From Intestinimonas massiliensis (ex Afouda et al. 2020) (lineage in GTDB: Bacteria > Bacillota > Clostridia > Oscillospirales > Oscillospiraceae): a stretch of DNA of 42,504 nucleotides. Positions 34,359 to 42,504 of the stretch are shown piece by piece. A program made the position numbers and the translations under genes. Under the pieces are notes generated by a model. That model saw nothing but the letters and a program-made list of their open reading frames with translations, searched no databases and was not told the DNA's origin. The DNA lies in contig NZ_LR131147.1 in assembly GCF_900626285.1 (NCBI RefSeq), positions 1,395,717 to 1,438,220 of the forward strand. The letters are read 5' to 3'. The stretch's first letter is position 1; the number at the start of each line of letters is the position of its first letter.

Positions 34359-37300
34359 ATGGCGGAATGTAAGTTCAACAAGGTCCTGGTGGCAAACCGG
34401 GGCGAAATCGCCATCCGGGTGTTCCGGGCCTGCTACGACCTGGGCCTGCACACGGTGGCCATGTACTCCAACGAGGACACCTTCGCCCTCTTCCGCACCA
34501 AGGCGGACGAGGCCTACCTCATCGGCGAGAACAAGTCCCCCCTGGGAGCCTACCTGGACATTCCCTCCATCATTGACCTGGCCAAGCGCCGGAATGTGGA
34601 CGCCATCCACCCCGGCTACGGCTTTTTGAGCGAGAACGCCGACTTCGCCAAGGCCTGTGAGGACGCGGGGATCACCTTCATCGGCCCCTCCTCCAGGATT
34701 CTGGCCCAGATGGGGGACAAGCTCACCGCCAAGGCCATCGCCAAGGCCTGCGGCGTGCCCACCATCCCCGGCTCGGCGGAACCCCTGAAGAGCGGGGAGG
34801 AGGCCCTGGAAAAGGCCCAGGCCTACGGCTTCCCCATCATCCTGAAGGCGGCGGGCGGCGGCGGCGGCCGGGGTATGCGCCGGTGCGACAGGCCGGAGGA
34901 GGTCATTCCCGCCTTCAATCTGGTGAAGAGCGAGGCCAAGAAGGCCTTCGGCAACGAGGACATCTTTATTGAAAAGTACCTGGTGGAGCCCAAGCACATT
35001 GAGGTCCAGATTTTAGGGGACAAGCACGGCAACGTGGTCCACCTGTTTGAGCGGGACTGCTCTCTCCAGCGTCGGTACCAGAAGGTGGTGGAGTTCGCCC
35101 CGGCCTTCAGCGTGCCCGAGGCCACCCGGCAGAAGCTGTATGAGGACGCCGTCAAGGTGGCAAAGCACGTGGGCTACGTGTCTGCCGGCACGGTGGAGTT
35201 CCTGGTGGACAAGAACGGAGACCACTACTTTATCGAGATGAACCCCCGCATCCAGGTGGAGCACACCGTCACCGAGATGGTCACCGGCATCGACCTGGTG
35301 CGGGCCCAGATCCTCATCGCCGAGGGGCACCCCCTGTCCACCCCCGCCATCGGCATCACCTCCCAGGACTCCGTTCATATGAACGGCTACGCCCTCCAGT
35401 GCCGGGTGACCACCGAGGACCCGGCCAACAACTTCGCCCCCGACACCGGCAAGATCACCGCCTACCGCTCCGGCGGCGGCTTCGGCGTCCGTCTGGACGG
35501 CGGCAACGCCTACACCGGCGCCGAGATCTCCCCCTACTACGACTCCCTGCTGGTGAAGGTCACCTCCTGGGACAACACCTTCGAGGGGGTGTGCCGCAAG
35601 GCCATGCGGGCCATCAGCGAGGAGCACGTGAGAGGCGTCAAGACCAACATCCCCTTCATCACCAACATCCTGGCCCACCCCACCTTCCAGGCGGGCAAGT
35701 GCCACACCAAGTTCATCGACGAGACCCCCGAGCTCTTCGACATCGACACCGGCCGGGATCGGGCCACCAAGGTGCTCAAGTATATCGCCCAGATCCAGGT
35801 GGACAACCCCTCCGCCGAGCGGCTCCAGCTGGACATCCCCCGGTTCCCCCCCTACGAGCACACGCCCCCCAGGTGTACCGGCCTGAAGCAGCTGCTGGAT
35901 GAGAAGGGCCCCGAGGCGGTGCGGGACTGGGTGCTGGGTCAGAAGAAGCTGCTCATCACCGACACCACCATGCGGGACGCCCACCAGTCCCTGCTGTCCA
36001 CCCGGGTGCGCACCCGGGATATGCTCAAGTGCGCCGAGGGCACCGCCGAGATCCTCAACGACTGCTTCTCCCTGGAGATGTGGGGGGGCGCCACCTTCGA
36101 CGTGGCCTACCGCTTCCTCCACGAGTCCCCCTGGGAGCGGCTGCGGCTGCTGCGGGAGAAGATCCCCAACATCCCCTTCCAGATGCTCTTCCGGGGCGCC
36201 AACGCGGTGGGCTACACCAACTACCCCGACAACCTGATCCGGGCCTTCGTGAAGGAGGCCGCCAAGCACGGCATCGACGTGTTCCGCATCTTCGACTCCC
36301 TGAACTGGATCCCCGGCATGGAGATCGCCATGGACGAGGTGCTCAATCAGGGCAAGCTGTGCGAGGCCACCATCTGCTACACCGGCGACATCCTGGACCC
36401 CAAGCGGGACAAGTACACCCTGAAATACTACGTGGACATGGCCAGGGAACTGGAGAAGCGGGGGGCCCACCTGCTGTGCATCAAGGATATGTCCGGCCTG
36501 CTGAAGCCCTACGCCGCCAAGAAGCTGGTGTCCGCTCTGAAGGGGGAGATCGGCATTCCCATCCATCTCCACACCCACGACACCTCCGGCAACCAGGTGG
36601 CCGCCTACCTGATGGCCGCCGAGGCGGGGGTGGACATCGTGGACTGCGCCATCGACTCCATGTCCTCCATGACCAGCCAGCCCTCCCTGAACGCGGTGGT
36701 GGCCGCCCTGAAGGGCCAGGAGCGGGACACCGGCCTGGACGGCGACAAGCTGCAGAAGCTGTCCGACTACTGGGCCGACGTCCGCCTGCGCTACGCCAAG
36801 TTTGAGGCGGGCATCAAGAACCCCTCCACCGACATCTACCGCTACGAGATGCCCGGCGGCCAGTACACCAACCTGAAGAGCCAGGTGGAGAGCATCGGCC
36901 TGGGCCACCAGTTCGAGGCGGTGAAGGAGATGTACAAGACCGTCAACCACATGCTGGGCGACATCGTGAAGGTGACCCCCTCCTCCAAGATGGTGGGCGA
37001 CCTGGCCATCTTCATGGTGCAGAACGACCTGACCCCCGAGAACATCGTGGAGCGGGGGGAGGCCCTCACCTTCCCCGACAGCGTGGTCAGCTACTTCAAG
37101 GGCATGATGGGCCAGCCCGCCTGGGGCTTCCCGGAGGATCTCCAGCGGGTGGTCCTGAAGGGGGAAGAGCCCATCACCTGCCGCCCCGGCGAGCTGCTGC
37201 CCCCGGTGGACTTCGAGAAGGCCCGGGAGGAGGTCCGCAAGTTCTACGACGACGCCACCGACCACAACGTGCTGTCCTGGTGCCTCTACCCCAAGGTGGT

Positions 37301-37787
37301 GGAGGACTTCTACCGCCACCGGCAGGAGTACGGCTATATCATGCGCATGGGCAGCCACGTGTTCTTCAACGGCATGGCCCTGGGCGAGACCAACAAGATC
37401 AACATTGAGGACGGCAAGACCCTGGTCATCAAGTACCTGGGTCTGGGCGACCTGAACGAGGACGGCACCCGCACCGTCCAGTTCGAGCTCAACGGTATGC
37501 GCCGGGAGGTGGCGGTGCCCGACAAGAGCGCCACCGCCCAGGTCCACAGGACCACCCTGGCCGACCCCTCCGACAAGAGCCAGGTGGGGGCCTCCATCCC
37601 CGGCATGGTGTCCAAGATCAACGTCAAGCCCGGCGATGCCGTGGAGGAGAACCAGGTGCTGGCCGTCATCGAGGCCATGAAGATGGAGACCTCCGTGGTG
37701 GCCCGGATGAAGGGCACCGTGGATCAGGTGCTCATCAAAGAGGGCGGCGCGGTCAAGGCTGGCGAGCTGCTCATCACCATCAAATAA
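34359..37787 (+). CDS. pyc: pyruvate carboxylase
   Basis: This biotin enzyme carboxylates pyruvate to oxaloacetate (anaplerosis). The single chain of 1,142 residues is the normal length. ATG 34359 (MAECKFNKVLVANRGEIA) follows AAAGGA at 8 bases. Domain order is an N-terminal biotin carboxylase (KVLVANRGEIAIRVFRA, ATP loop KAAGGGGGRGMR near 165, FIEMNPRIQVEHTVTEM near 290), then carboxyltransferase (ITDTTMRDAHQSLLSTRVRT near 532, CIKDMSGLLKPY near 708, HTHDTSGNQ). A PYC_OADA conserved domain precedes the biotinyl domain, where EAMKMET carries the biotin lysine, K1108. It has its own promoter and leader and is closed by a terminator, so it appears monocistronic. Confidence 0.97.
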   Translation: MAECKFNKVLVANRGEIAIRVFRACYDLGLHTVAMYSNEDTFALFRTKADEAYLIGENKSPLGAYLDIPSIIDLAKRRNVDAIHPGYGFLSENADFAKACEDAGITFIGPSSRILAQMGDKLTAKAIAKACGVPTIPGSAEPLKSGEEALEKAQAYGFPIILKAAGGGGGRGMRRCDRPEEVIPAFNLVKSEAKKAFGNEDIFIEKYLVEPKHIEVQILGDKHGNVVHLFERDCSLQRRYQKVVEFAPAFSVPEATRQKLYEDAVKVAKHVGYVSAGTVEFLVDKNGDHYFIEMNPRIQVEHTVTEMVTGIDLVRAQILIAEGHPLSTPAIGITSQDSVHMNGYALQCRVTTEDPANNFAPDTGKITAYRSGGGFGVRLDGGNAYTGAEISPYYDSLLVKVTSWDNTFEGVCRKAMRAISEEHVRGVKTNIPFITNILAHPTFQAGKCHTKFIDETPELFDIDTGRDRATKVLKYIAQIQVDNPSAERLQLDIPRFPPYEHTPPRCTGLKQLLDEKGPEAVRDWVLGQKKLLITDTTMRDAHQSLLSTRVRTRDMLKCAEGTAEILNDCFSLEMWGGATFDVAYRFLHESPWERLRLLREKIPNIPFQMLFRGANAVGYTNYPDNLIRAFVKEAAKHGIDVFRIFDSLNWIPGMEIAMDEVLNQGKLCEATICYTGDILDPKRDKYTLKYYVDMARELEKRGAHLLCIKDMSGLLKPYAAKKLVSALKGEIGIPIHLHTHDTSGNQVAAYLMAAEAGVDIVDCAIDSMSSMTSQPSLNAVVAALKGQERDTGLDGDKLQKLSDYWADVRLRYAKFEAGIKNPSTDIYRYEMPGGQYTNLKSQVESIGLGHQFEAVKEMYKTVNHMLGDIVKVTPSSKMVGDLAIFMVQNDLTPENIVERGEALTFPDSVVSYFKGMMGQPAWGFPEDLQRVVLKGEEPITCRPGELLPPVDFEKAREEVRKFYDDATDHNVLSWCLYPKVVEDFYRHRQEYGYIMRMGSHVFFNGMALGETNKINIEDGKTLVIKYLGLGDLNEDGTRTVQFELNGMRREVAVPDKSATAQVHRTTLADPSDKSQVGASIPGMVSKINVKPGDAVEENQVLAVIEAMKMETSVVARMKGTVDQVLIKEGGAVKAGELLITIK

Positions 37788-37791
37788 CACC

Positions 37792-37823
37792 AGGGGCCGG
37801 TCTGACGACCGGCCCCTCTTTTC
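37792..37823 (+). terminator. terminator of pyc
   Basis: AGGGGCCGGTC (37792-37802), loop TGAC, GACCGGCCCCT (37807-37817), then CTTTTCTG. It begins 4 bases after the pyc stop. Confidence 0.9.
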
Positions 37824-37844
37824 TGAAGAAAGGCGGTTCACGCT

Positions 37845-38801
37845 ATGGAAACCATTCTCCACCTGCTCCCCCTGACCCCGGACCAGCAGGCGGCCTTCCG
37901 GGCCGCGGCGCCGGAGGCGGAGCACCTGTTCCTCCCCACTCACGACCGGCGGGGCGCCGTGGACATCCCCCCGGACTGGCGGCAGCGGGTCACCATTCTG
38001 ATGGGCTTCGTGCCGCCTCAGGATCTCAAGACCTTCCCCCGCCTGAAGTGGGTCCAGAGCTGGAACGCCGGAGTGGACCCCTACCTGGTCCCCGGCGTGC
38101 TGCCGGAGGGCGTAGTGCTCACCTGCGCTGCCGGGGCCTACGGCCCCGCCGTGTCCGAGCATATGCTGGCCACGCTGCTGGCCATCTATAAGGACCTGCC
38201 CCGCTACCGGGACCAACAGCATGAACATCTCTGGCGGGACCTGGGCCCGGTCCGCTCCCTCCACGGCAAAACCGTGCTGGTGGGAGGTACCGGCGATATC
38301 AGCCGCCACTTCGCCCGGCTGTGCCGGGCCCTGGGGGCGGCGACGATCTGGGGCCTCCACCGCTCAGACAAGCCGGTGGAGGATTTTGACCGCACCTTCC
38401 CCATGTCGGAGATCGACGGGCTGCTCCCCCAGGCCGACGTGGTGGCCCTGGCCCTCCCCCACAATGCCGACACCGCCGGTCTGATGGACCGCCGGCGGCT
38501 GCTGCTGATGAAGCCGGACGCCGTCCTCCTCAACGCCGGCCGGGGCTCCGCCGTGGACTGCGCCGCCCTGGCGGAGGTGCTGTCCGGCGGCCACCTGCTG
38601 GGAGCCGGGATGGACGTCACCAGCCCGGAGCCCCTGCCCCCGGACCATCCCCTGTGGGACGCCCCCCGGGCTCTCATCACCCCCCACACCGCCGGGGGCT
38701 ACGACCACATGGCCCTCACTCTGGACAACCTCTGCGCCCTGTTCCTGGACAACCTGGACCGCTGGCTGAACGGCCGGCCCCTCCGCAGCCGGATGAAGTA
38801 A
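37845..38801 (+). CDS. D-2-hydroxyacid dehydrogenase family protein (NAD(P)-binding)
   Basis: The protein has 318 residues. The fold matches D-isomer-specific 2-hydroxyacid dehydrogenases. The split N-terminal catalytic half has WVQSWNAGVDPYLVPGVLPE and CAAGAYGPAVSEHMLATLLA. The Rossmann loop is VGGTGDISRHFARLCRALGA near residue 150; here the third glycine of GxGxxG is a serine. Catalytic residues are the Arg in LLNAGRGSAVD, the Glu in TSPEPLPPDHPLW and the His in LITPHTAGG. AAAGGCGG lies upstream of the ATG. It starts after the pyc terminator and just before the PadR promoter; no promoter of its own is evident, so read-through from pyc is likely. The substrate cannot be read from sequence. 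Confidence 0.88.
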   Translation: METILHLLPLTPDQQAAFRAAAPEAEHLFLPTHDRRGAVDIPPDWRQRVTILMGFVPPQDLKTFPRLKWVQSWNAGVDPYLVPGVLPEGVVLTCAAGAYGPAVSEHMLATLLAIYKDLPRYRDQQHEHLWRDLGPVRSLHGKTVLVGGTGDISRHFARLCRALGAATIWGLHRSDKPVEDFDRTFPMSEIDGLLPQADVVALALPHNADTAGLMDRRRLLLMKPDAVLLNAGRGSAVDCAALAEVLSGGHLLGAGMDVTSPEPLPPDHPLWDAPRALITPHTAGGYDHMALTLDNLCALFLDNLDRWLNGRPLRSRMK

Positions 38802-38809
38802 ACACCCTA

Positions 38810-38859
38810 TTGACATACCTCGATTTCCTAGGTATACTATGCCTAGAGAATCGAGGTAT
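38810..38859 (+). promoter_or_regulatory. padR promoter with 45-bp palindromic operator
   Basis: TTGACA (38810-38815), 17-base spacer, TATACT (38833-38838). The -10 sits at the centre (38837) of a near-perfect palindrome. Outer arms are ATACCTCGATT (38815-38825) and AATCGAGGTAT (38849-38859), and inner arms are CTAGG (38828-38832) and CCTAG (38842-38846). Binding of the PadR dimer here would block the promoter. Confidence 0.85.
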
Positions 38860-38886
38860 ATTTTTTTGTGGAAAGGAGGACGTTCC

Positions 38887-39231
38887 ATGAAAGCGGACAA
38901 ATCCCTGCTCAACGGCAGCGCCACTCTGCTGGTGCTCTCCCTTCTGTCGGGGGAGGACAAGTACGGCTATCAGATGATCGCCGAGCTGGAGGAGAAGAGC
39001 GACCACACCTTTTCCATGAAGGAGGGCACGCTCTACCCCATCCTCCACACCCTGGAGAAGGAGGGGGCGGTAAACTCCTACGAGAAGGAGGCCCCCACCG
39101 GCCGCACCCGGAAGTATTACCACATCACCAAAAAGGGCCTGCGCCTGCTGGGGGAGAAGAAGGAGGAGTGGACCACCTTCTCCCAGGCGGTGAACGCGGT
39201 ACTGGCCGGGTCCGCCCCGGCCATGGCGTGA
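38887..39231 (+). CDS. PadR-family transcriptional regulator
   Basis: The protein has 114 residues from ATG 38887, with AAAGGAGG 7 bases upstream. The winged helix-turn-helix of the short PadR subfamily is clear: LVLSLLSGEDKYGYQMIAEL, then TLYPILHTLEKEGAV and RTRKYYHITKKGLRLLGE. The C-terminal part is the short dimerisation helix. The stop overlaps the start of the next gene by one base (TGATG). It is probably an autorepressor acting at the palindrome in its own promoter and controlling the whole downstream array. Confidence 0.92.
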   Translation: MKADKSLLNGSATLLVLSLLSGEDKYGYQMIAELEEKSDHTFSMKEGTLYPILHTLEKEGAVNSYEKEAPTGRTRKYYHITKKGLRLLGEKKEEWTTFSQAVNAVLAGSAPAMA

Positions 39232-40112
39232 TGGAGGCCCCCTCCACTCCCCGGTCCTCCATCGGGGAATTCTGCAAAGCGGTGTGCTCCTTCGTCCGCT
39301 TCTGGCCGGACCACGATGCCATTACCGCCGAGCTCACCGCCCACATGGAAGATCACCGGGACGCTCTGCTGGAGCGGGACCCCGCGCTGTCCCCGGAGGA
39401 GGCGGAGGAGCGGGCGGTGGCCGCCATGGGGGACCCGGAGGCCCTGGGCCGGGAACTGGACAAGAGCCACAACCCCCTGCCCGGCTGGTTTCAGATCTTG
39501 TTCCGGGTGTCGGTGCGGACCGGTCTGGTCCTTCTGCTGCTTTTTTACTTTCTGCCCATAGGAGTTAACGCCCTGGGGATTGCCCTGAACCCGCCCCTCT
39601 ACAACGACGACACCGGCGTCATTGTGGAACACTACGACCAGGTGGAGGTGCTGGCAGATTACCGGCCGGAAAACACGGCCTGCTATCTGGAGCACTACAC
39701 CTTCTCGGCAGAGCGGGTGCTGGTCACCCCCCGGGAACACTCCGTGACCGGGGAGCCCGCCCTGCGGGTAAGTGTCCTGCTCAAAGCCGTCCACCCCAAT
39801 CCCAGCCTGCGCTCCCCCCGGATTTCCGGCTGGCTGTGGGCGGAGGACAACCTGGGCAACCGCTATCCCGGTATAAACCAATTTGAAGCCGCGGAACAGC
39901 TGCATGACCTGTACCCGGAACAGGCTCCCGCCCCTGTCCTCAGCACCACCATGGGCGGGACCTCTCTCCAAACGCCTTTCGTGACCTATTACGATGTGTA
40001 CATCACCGACGTGGACCCGGAGGCCGCGCAGCTCACCCTCCGCTTTGACCGGTACGGGGAGATCCAGCTCTCCTTTCCCCTGTCCCTGAAAGGAGGCGGA
40101 GCAGATGTCTAG
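39231..40112 (+). CDS. module protein A1: permease-prefix/HAAS-like membrane protein
   Basis: The protein has 293 residues. The cytoplasmic N-terminal helical region ITAELTAHMEDHRDALLERD, then SPEEAEERAVAAMGDPEALG, fits the permease-prefix/HAAS type often found beside PadR regulators. One transmembrane segment lies at about 94-115 (VRTGLVLLLLFYFLPIGVNA), followed by about 175 extracytoplasmic residues rich in beta patterns. It starts on the last base of padR and overlaps the next gene by 8 bases. It is related to A2 at 40736 in the N-terminal half but differs outside the membrane. The function is unknown; signalling through protein contact is typical of the family. Confidence 0.8.
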   Translation: MEAPSTPRSSIGEFCKAVCSFVRFWPDHDAITAELTAHMEDHRDALLERDPALSPEEAEERAVAAMGDPEALGRELDKSHNPLPGWFQILFRVSVRTGLVLLLLFYFLPIGVNALGIALNPPLYNDDTGVIVEHYDQVEVLADYRPENTACYLEHYTFSAERVLVTPREHSVTGEPALRVSVLLKAVHPNPSLRSPRISGWLWAEDNLGNRYPGINQFEAAEQLHDLYPEQAPAPVLSTTMGGTSLQTPFVTYYDVYITDVDPEAAQLTLRFDRYGEIQLSFPLSLKGGGADV

Positions 40113-40731
40113 AGTTCCCGCCACCCCTACCGTCCGCCGCCGGCGGCTGGTGATTGATCTGCTGCTCTTTCTGGTGCTGCTGGCCCTGTTGGCCTTCCTG
40201 TTTCTGTCCAACCAAACGCCCTATCTGACCGAAAAGCAGGCTCTGGCCGGCACACAGGTCATCTATCTCTATGGTCCCGGCGATGTTCTGGCCCGAACAG
40301 AAACGGAAGATACCGTCACCTACCTGCTTCAGGACGGGGACAGCTATGCCCTCTGCGGCCTCACCCGCCGTAACGGCCCGCTCTGGTCTGCCGGCGGTCT
40401 GGCCTCCGTCGTCAGGGACCGGACCTATCCCATGACCGCTCTGCCCACCGCCCAGTATCTGCTGGTGATCGTCAACGACCCGGACATTGCGGAGGTGGAT
40501 GTGCTCTGTTACGATCGCTTCAGCGGCGGATTTCATAGTCTGAACCTGCCCCAGGTCACAGCCGGGGACTGCTACCTGTTCCAATACCCAGATCAGCAAA
40601 CCCCCTACAAATTCAGTTCCGGAGACTTTCTTCTCCGGGGCTATGACGCCGAGGGGGCCCTGCGCTATGAGACCGCCGCTCCCGACCACTGGACGGAGCA
40701 GTGGGGCCTGACCATACCGGAAGCGAGGTGA
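40105..40731 (+). CDS. module protein B1: membrane-anchored extracytoplasmic protein, unknown
   Basis: The protein has 208 residues. An N-terminal anchor at about 15-34 (LVIDLLLFLVLLALLAFLFL) is preceded by basic residues, so the rest is predicted outside. It ends with the motif LLRGYDAEGALRYE, shared with B2 (LRGYDAAGNL), and another shared patch is DGDSYALCGLTRRNGPLW. AAAGGAGG lies upstream of the ATG and the start overlaps A1. I do not recognise the family. Confidence 0.75.
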   Translation: MSRVPATPTVRRRRLVIDLLLFLVLLALLAFLFLSNQTPYLTEKQALAGTQVIYLYGPGDVLARTETEDTVTYLLQDGDSYALCGLTRRNGPLWSAGGLASVVRDRTYPMTALPTAQYLLVIVNDPDIAEVDVLCYDRFSGGFHSLNLPQVTAGDCYLFQYPDQQTPYKFSSGDFLLRGYDAEGALRYETAAPDHWTEQWGLTIPEAR

Positions 40732-41014
40732 GCTTATGGAGGAAGGTTTTAACAGCTACTGCGACAAGGTGTGCTCGGTGATCCGCTGGAAGCCCGCCCG
40801 GGAGGCGGCCCGGCGGGAGCTGCTGGACCACCTGGAGGACCATGCCGACACTCTGAAGGGCCGGGGCGTTCCCTCCGGCGAGGCCAGGCAGCAGGCAGTA
40901 AAGGCCATGGGAGACCCCTACGAGATCGGCCACCAGCTGGACCGCTGCCACAGCCCCCTGGTCCCCCGGCTGTCCCGAATTTTCATCCTGCTGGCTCTGG
41001 TCGTCCTGGTTCTG
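40725..41014 (+). repeat. tandem duplicated segment, copy 1 (start of A2)
   Basis: This segment matches 42215-42504 at an offset of 1,490 bases. Within the coding part (40736-41014) only one base differs, a silent change in codon 4 (GGT against GGA). The similarity begins at GAGGTGAGC just before the gene. Confidence 0.95.
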
Positions 41015-41497
41015 AGCCTGGTCATCGGATTCCGGAACGACACCGGCATCTTTGCCCTGTCCGGTCTGTTTGCCCAGACTGCCTCCCTGCCCTATAACGG
41101 CGACGGCACGGTGGAGATCTCCGGCGCCGCTGCCGGCGGAGGAAAGCTGGCGGGCTACACCCTCACACCCTCCAGCGAGGCTGGGCTGGTGCTGATCTCT
41201 GAGGATGAAACGGACCGGGAATACCAGCTCCAGTGTCCGGTATCTGTCAGCTACCGCCCCTGGCAGCTGCCTATGCTTGGCAGTGGTGCCGACGCCGTCT
41301 GGACGGACGACACCGGTGCTTCCGGCTGTGCGAACTTTTCTTTTAAAAGCCATTTTAAGCCTTTGTTCGGCGCTAGCGCCTGGCTGCAGATCTTTGATCC
41401 CACCCCCGGCGCACAGCAGTTTACCGTCACGCTCAGTTCCACAGAAGAGACCGTCACCATCTACATCACCCTACAGGAGGAGGTGCCCGCAGCATGA
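40736..41497 (+). CDS. module protein A2: permease-prefix/HAAS-like membrane protein
   Basis: The protein has 253 residues. The cytoplasmic helical region (REAARRELLDHLEDHADTLK, then GEARQQAVKAMGDPYEIG) matches A1 in pattern. A transmembrane segment follows at about 82-98 (IFILLALVVLVLSLVIG), and about 150 extracytoplasmic residues differ from A1. It starts 4 bases after B1 with GAGGTGA as ribosome site, and its stop overlaps the B2 start (ATGA). The function is unknown. Confidence 0.82.
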   Translation: MEEGFNSYCDKVCSVIRWKPAREAARRELLDHLEDHADTLKGRGVPSGEARQQAVKAMGDPYEIGHQLDRCHSPLVPRLSRIFILLALVVLVLSLVIGFRNDTGIFALSGLFAQTASLPYNGDGTVEISGAAAGGGKLAGYTLTPSSEAGLVLISEDETDREYQLQCPVSVSYRPWQLPMLGSGADAVWTDDTGASGCANFSFKSHFKPLFGASAWLQIFDPTPGAQQFTVTLSSTEETVTIYITLQEEVPAA

Positions 41498-42216
41498 GCC
41501 GGTTCCGCTATGTGATCCTCCCCCGTATTCTGCTGGTCCTCAGCACCCTGGCTCTGCTGGCGGCCTTGTTCCTGCTGTGGCTCTCCCTGGAGCGCCCCCT
41601 GCCCACCATCGCCCTGGCCTGCCGCCAGGCCGGCCCCGCCAACTGCTTTACCGGCGGGGAGATGCTCGCCTCCGGCCCCATCCGCCTCAATCAGGCCGAG
41701 CCGGACGTCGACGCCTGGGCGGTGCTCCGCTCCGGAGACAAATATGCCGCAACAACCTTAAAGCGCACAGCCGGTGTGCTGTGGACAGTGCCCCAATTCA
41801 GTCTGTTTGTATTCTCCCCGGAGGAGGGCCAGACACTCTTACCCTGTCCCATCGCTTTGTTCCACTATTTCTCCTACGCGGATGGGAGCACGGGCTCCCC
41901 ATATGTAGAGCAGGAAATCCTGTGGGAGATGCTTCCTCTCGCCATCTGCACCGATCCCTCTGTGGTAAAGCTGGAGGGGGAGTTCCTGTGGCTGGGCGAT
42001 TGGGAAGACCCCCGGGAGGCCCTGGCCCAGCGTGGGGTATCCCTCTCTTTGTCCCCCGCCGGGAACGGTGTGTGGGCGGGAGAGCCCGCACTGATTCCCA
42101 ATGTCCCAGATAACCCCAACGACAGCGCCACCTACAGCACTTACTCCATCTGGCTCCGGGGCTACGACGCCGCCGGCAATCTGATCTGCTCTTTCCCCTC
42201 TCAAACGATGGAATGA
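41494..42216 (+). CDS. module protein B2: membrane-anchored extracytoplasmic protein, unknown
   Basis: The protein has 240 residues, with an N-terminal membrane segment (ILLVLSTLALLAALFLLWLS, about 12-31). It is homologous to B1 through AVLRSGDKYAATTLKRTAGVLW and the final SIWLRGYDAAGNLICSF. The middle is longer and differs. It overlaps A2 by 4 bases and is followed by A3 after 9 bases. I do not recognise the family. Confidence 0.75.
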   Translation: MSRFRYVILPRILLVLSTLALLAALFLLWLSLERPLPTIALACRQAGPANCFTGGEMLASGPIRLNQAEPDVDAWAVLRSGDKYAATTLKRTAGVLWTVPQFSLFVFSPEEGQTLLPCPIALFHYFSYADGSTGSPYVEQEILWEMLPLAICTDPSVVKLEGEFLWLGDWEDPREALAQRGVSLSLSPAGNGVWAGEPALIPNVPDNPNDSATYSTYSIWLRGYDAAGNLICSFPSQTME

Positions 42217-42504
42217 GGTGAGCCCATGGAGGAAGGATTTAACAGCTACTGCGACAAGGTGTGCTCGGTGATCCGCTGGAAGCCCGCCCGGGAGGCGGCC
42301 CGGCGGGAGCTGCTGGACCACCTGGAGGACCATGCCGACACTCTGAAGGGCCGGGGCGTTCCCTCCGGCGAGGCCAGGCAGCAGGCAGTAAAGGCCATGG
42401 GAGACCCCTACGAGATCGGCCACCAGCTGGACCGCTGCCACAGCCCCCTGGTCCCCCGGCTGTCCCGAATTTTCATCCTGCTGGCTCTGGTCGTCCTGGT
42501 TCTG
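42215..42504 (+). repeat. tandem duplicated segment, copy 2 (start of A3)
   Basis: This copy of 40725-41014, 1,490 bases downstream, is cut by the right window edge, so the full length of the duplication is not visible. Confidence 0.95.
42226..42504 (+). CDS. module protein A3, N-terminal 93 residues (cut by window edge)
   Basis: The visible 93 residues are identical to those of A2, ending inside the transmembrane segment. The start follows B2 by 9 bases, with GAGGTGA as ribosome site. Whether the extracytoplasmic part matches A2 or differs is beyond the edge. Confidence 0.85.
   Translation, partial: MEEGFNSYCDKVCSVIRWKPAREAARRELLDHLEDHADTLKGRGVPSGEARQQAVKAMGDPYEIGHQLDRCHSPLVPRLSRIFILLALVVLVL

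Noticed and set aside
35013..38360. Long minus-strand open frame opposite pyruvate carboxylase
   Set aside because: It is a composition shadow of pyc, has a low-complexity product and lacks a sensible ribosome site.

Overview
The window looks like chromosome from a high-GC, anaerobic, Gram-positive Firmicute, most likely a gut Oscillospiraceae relative such as the Flavonifractor/Lawsonibacter group. This is inferred from the strongly GC-rich codon use, a TPP riboswitch, surface proteins with SLH anchors, a GerMN lipoprotein beside a two-component system, a sporulation-type DacF-like carboxypeptidase, and PadR/permease-prefix genes. No rRNA or tRNA gene and no CRISPR array was seen. I have not run any database search.

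Layout. (1) 1-2,700 is an AT-rich accessory patch: the start-proximal part of an IS3-family element (minus strand, cut by the window edge), then an AlbA/Schlafen-type ATP-binding regulator-like gene with its own strong promoter. (2) 2,746-7,375 is a minus-strand thiamine operon, promoter - TPP riboswitch - terminator - thiW-thiM-thiE-thiD-thiC. It covers HMP synthesis, thiazole salvage and coupling, but has no thiazole-synthesis genes. (3) 7,383-9,299 holds metY and a YbaK/ProX-type editing protein. (4) 9,321-14,390 holds comEA, an OmpR-type response regulator, a histidine kinase, a GerMN lipoprotein and a more AT-rich WG-repeat/SLH surface protein, all on the minus strand. A D-Ala-D-Ala carboxypeptidase diverges from them at 14,485. 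(5) 15,932-18,639 is recG with two small genes.

(6) 18,714-34,095 is a surface-protein locus: a 4,156-residue secreted SLH protein with eight Ig-like domains (five of them almost identical 330-bp repeats), a small DUF2442 gene just upstream, and a MalT/LuxR-type ATP-dependent regulator. The regulator promoter and the promoter-like sequence ahead of DUF2442 share a 24-bp motif (19/24 identical) placed exactly 26 bp upstream of each -10 box. This suggests an autoregulated activator that controls the giant protein, and it is the most interesting unlisted signal in the window. (7) 34,010-34,358 is a 349-bp gap that holds the divergent regulator and pyruvate carboxylase promoters and a hairpin in the pyc leader; pyc follows, then a D-2-hydroxyacid dehydrogenase. 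(8) From 38,810 to the right edge lies a tightly overlapping operon: a PadR repressor under a 45-bp palindromic operator, then repeated two-gene modules (permease-prefix membrane protein A plus membrane-anchored protein B). The A2 and A3 copies are identical at 278 of the 279 visible bases, 1,490 bp apart, so the array has been recently duplicated or homogenised.
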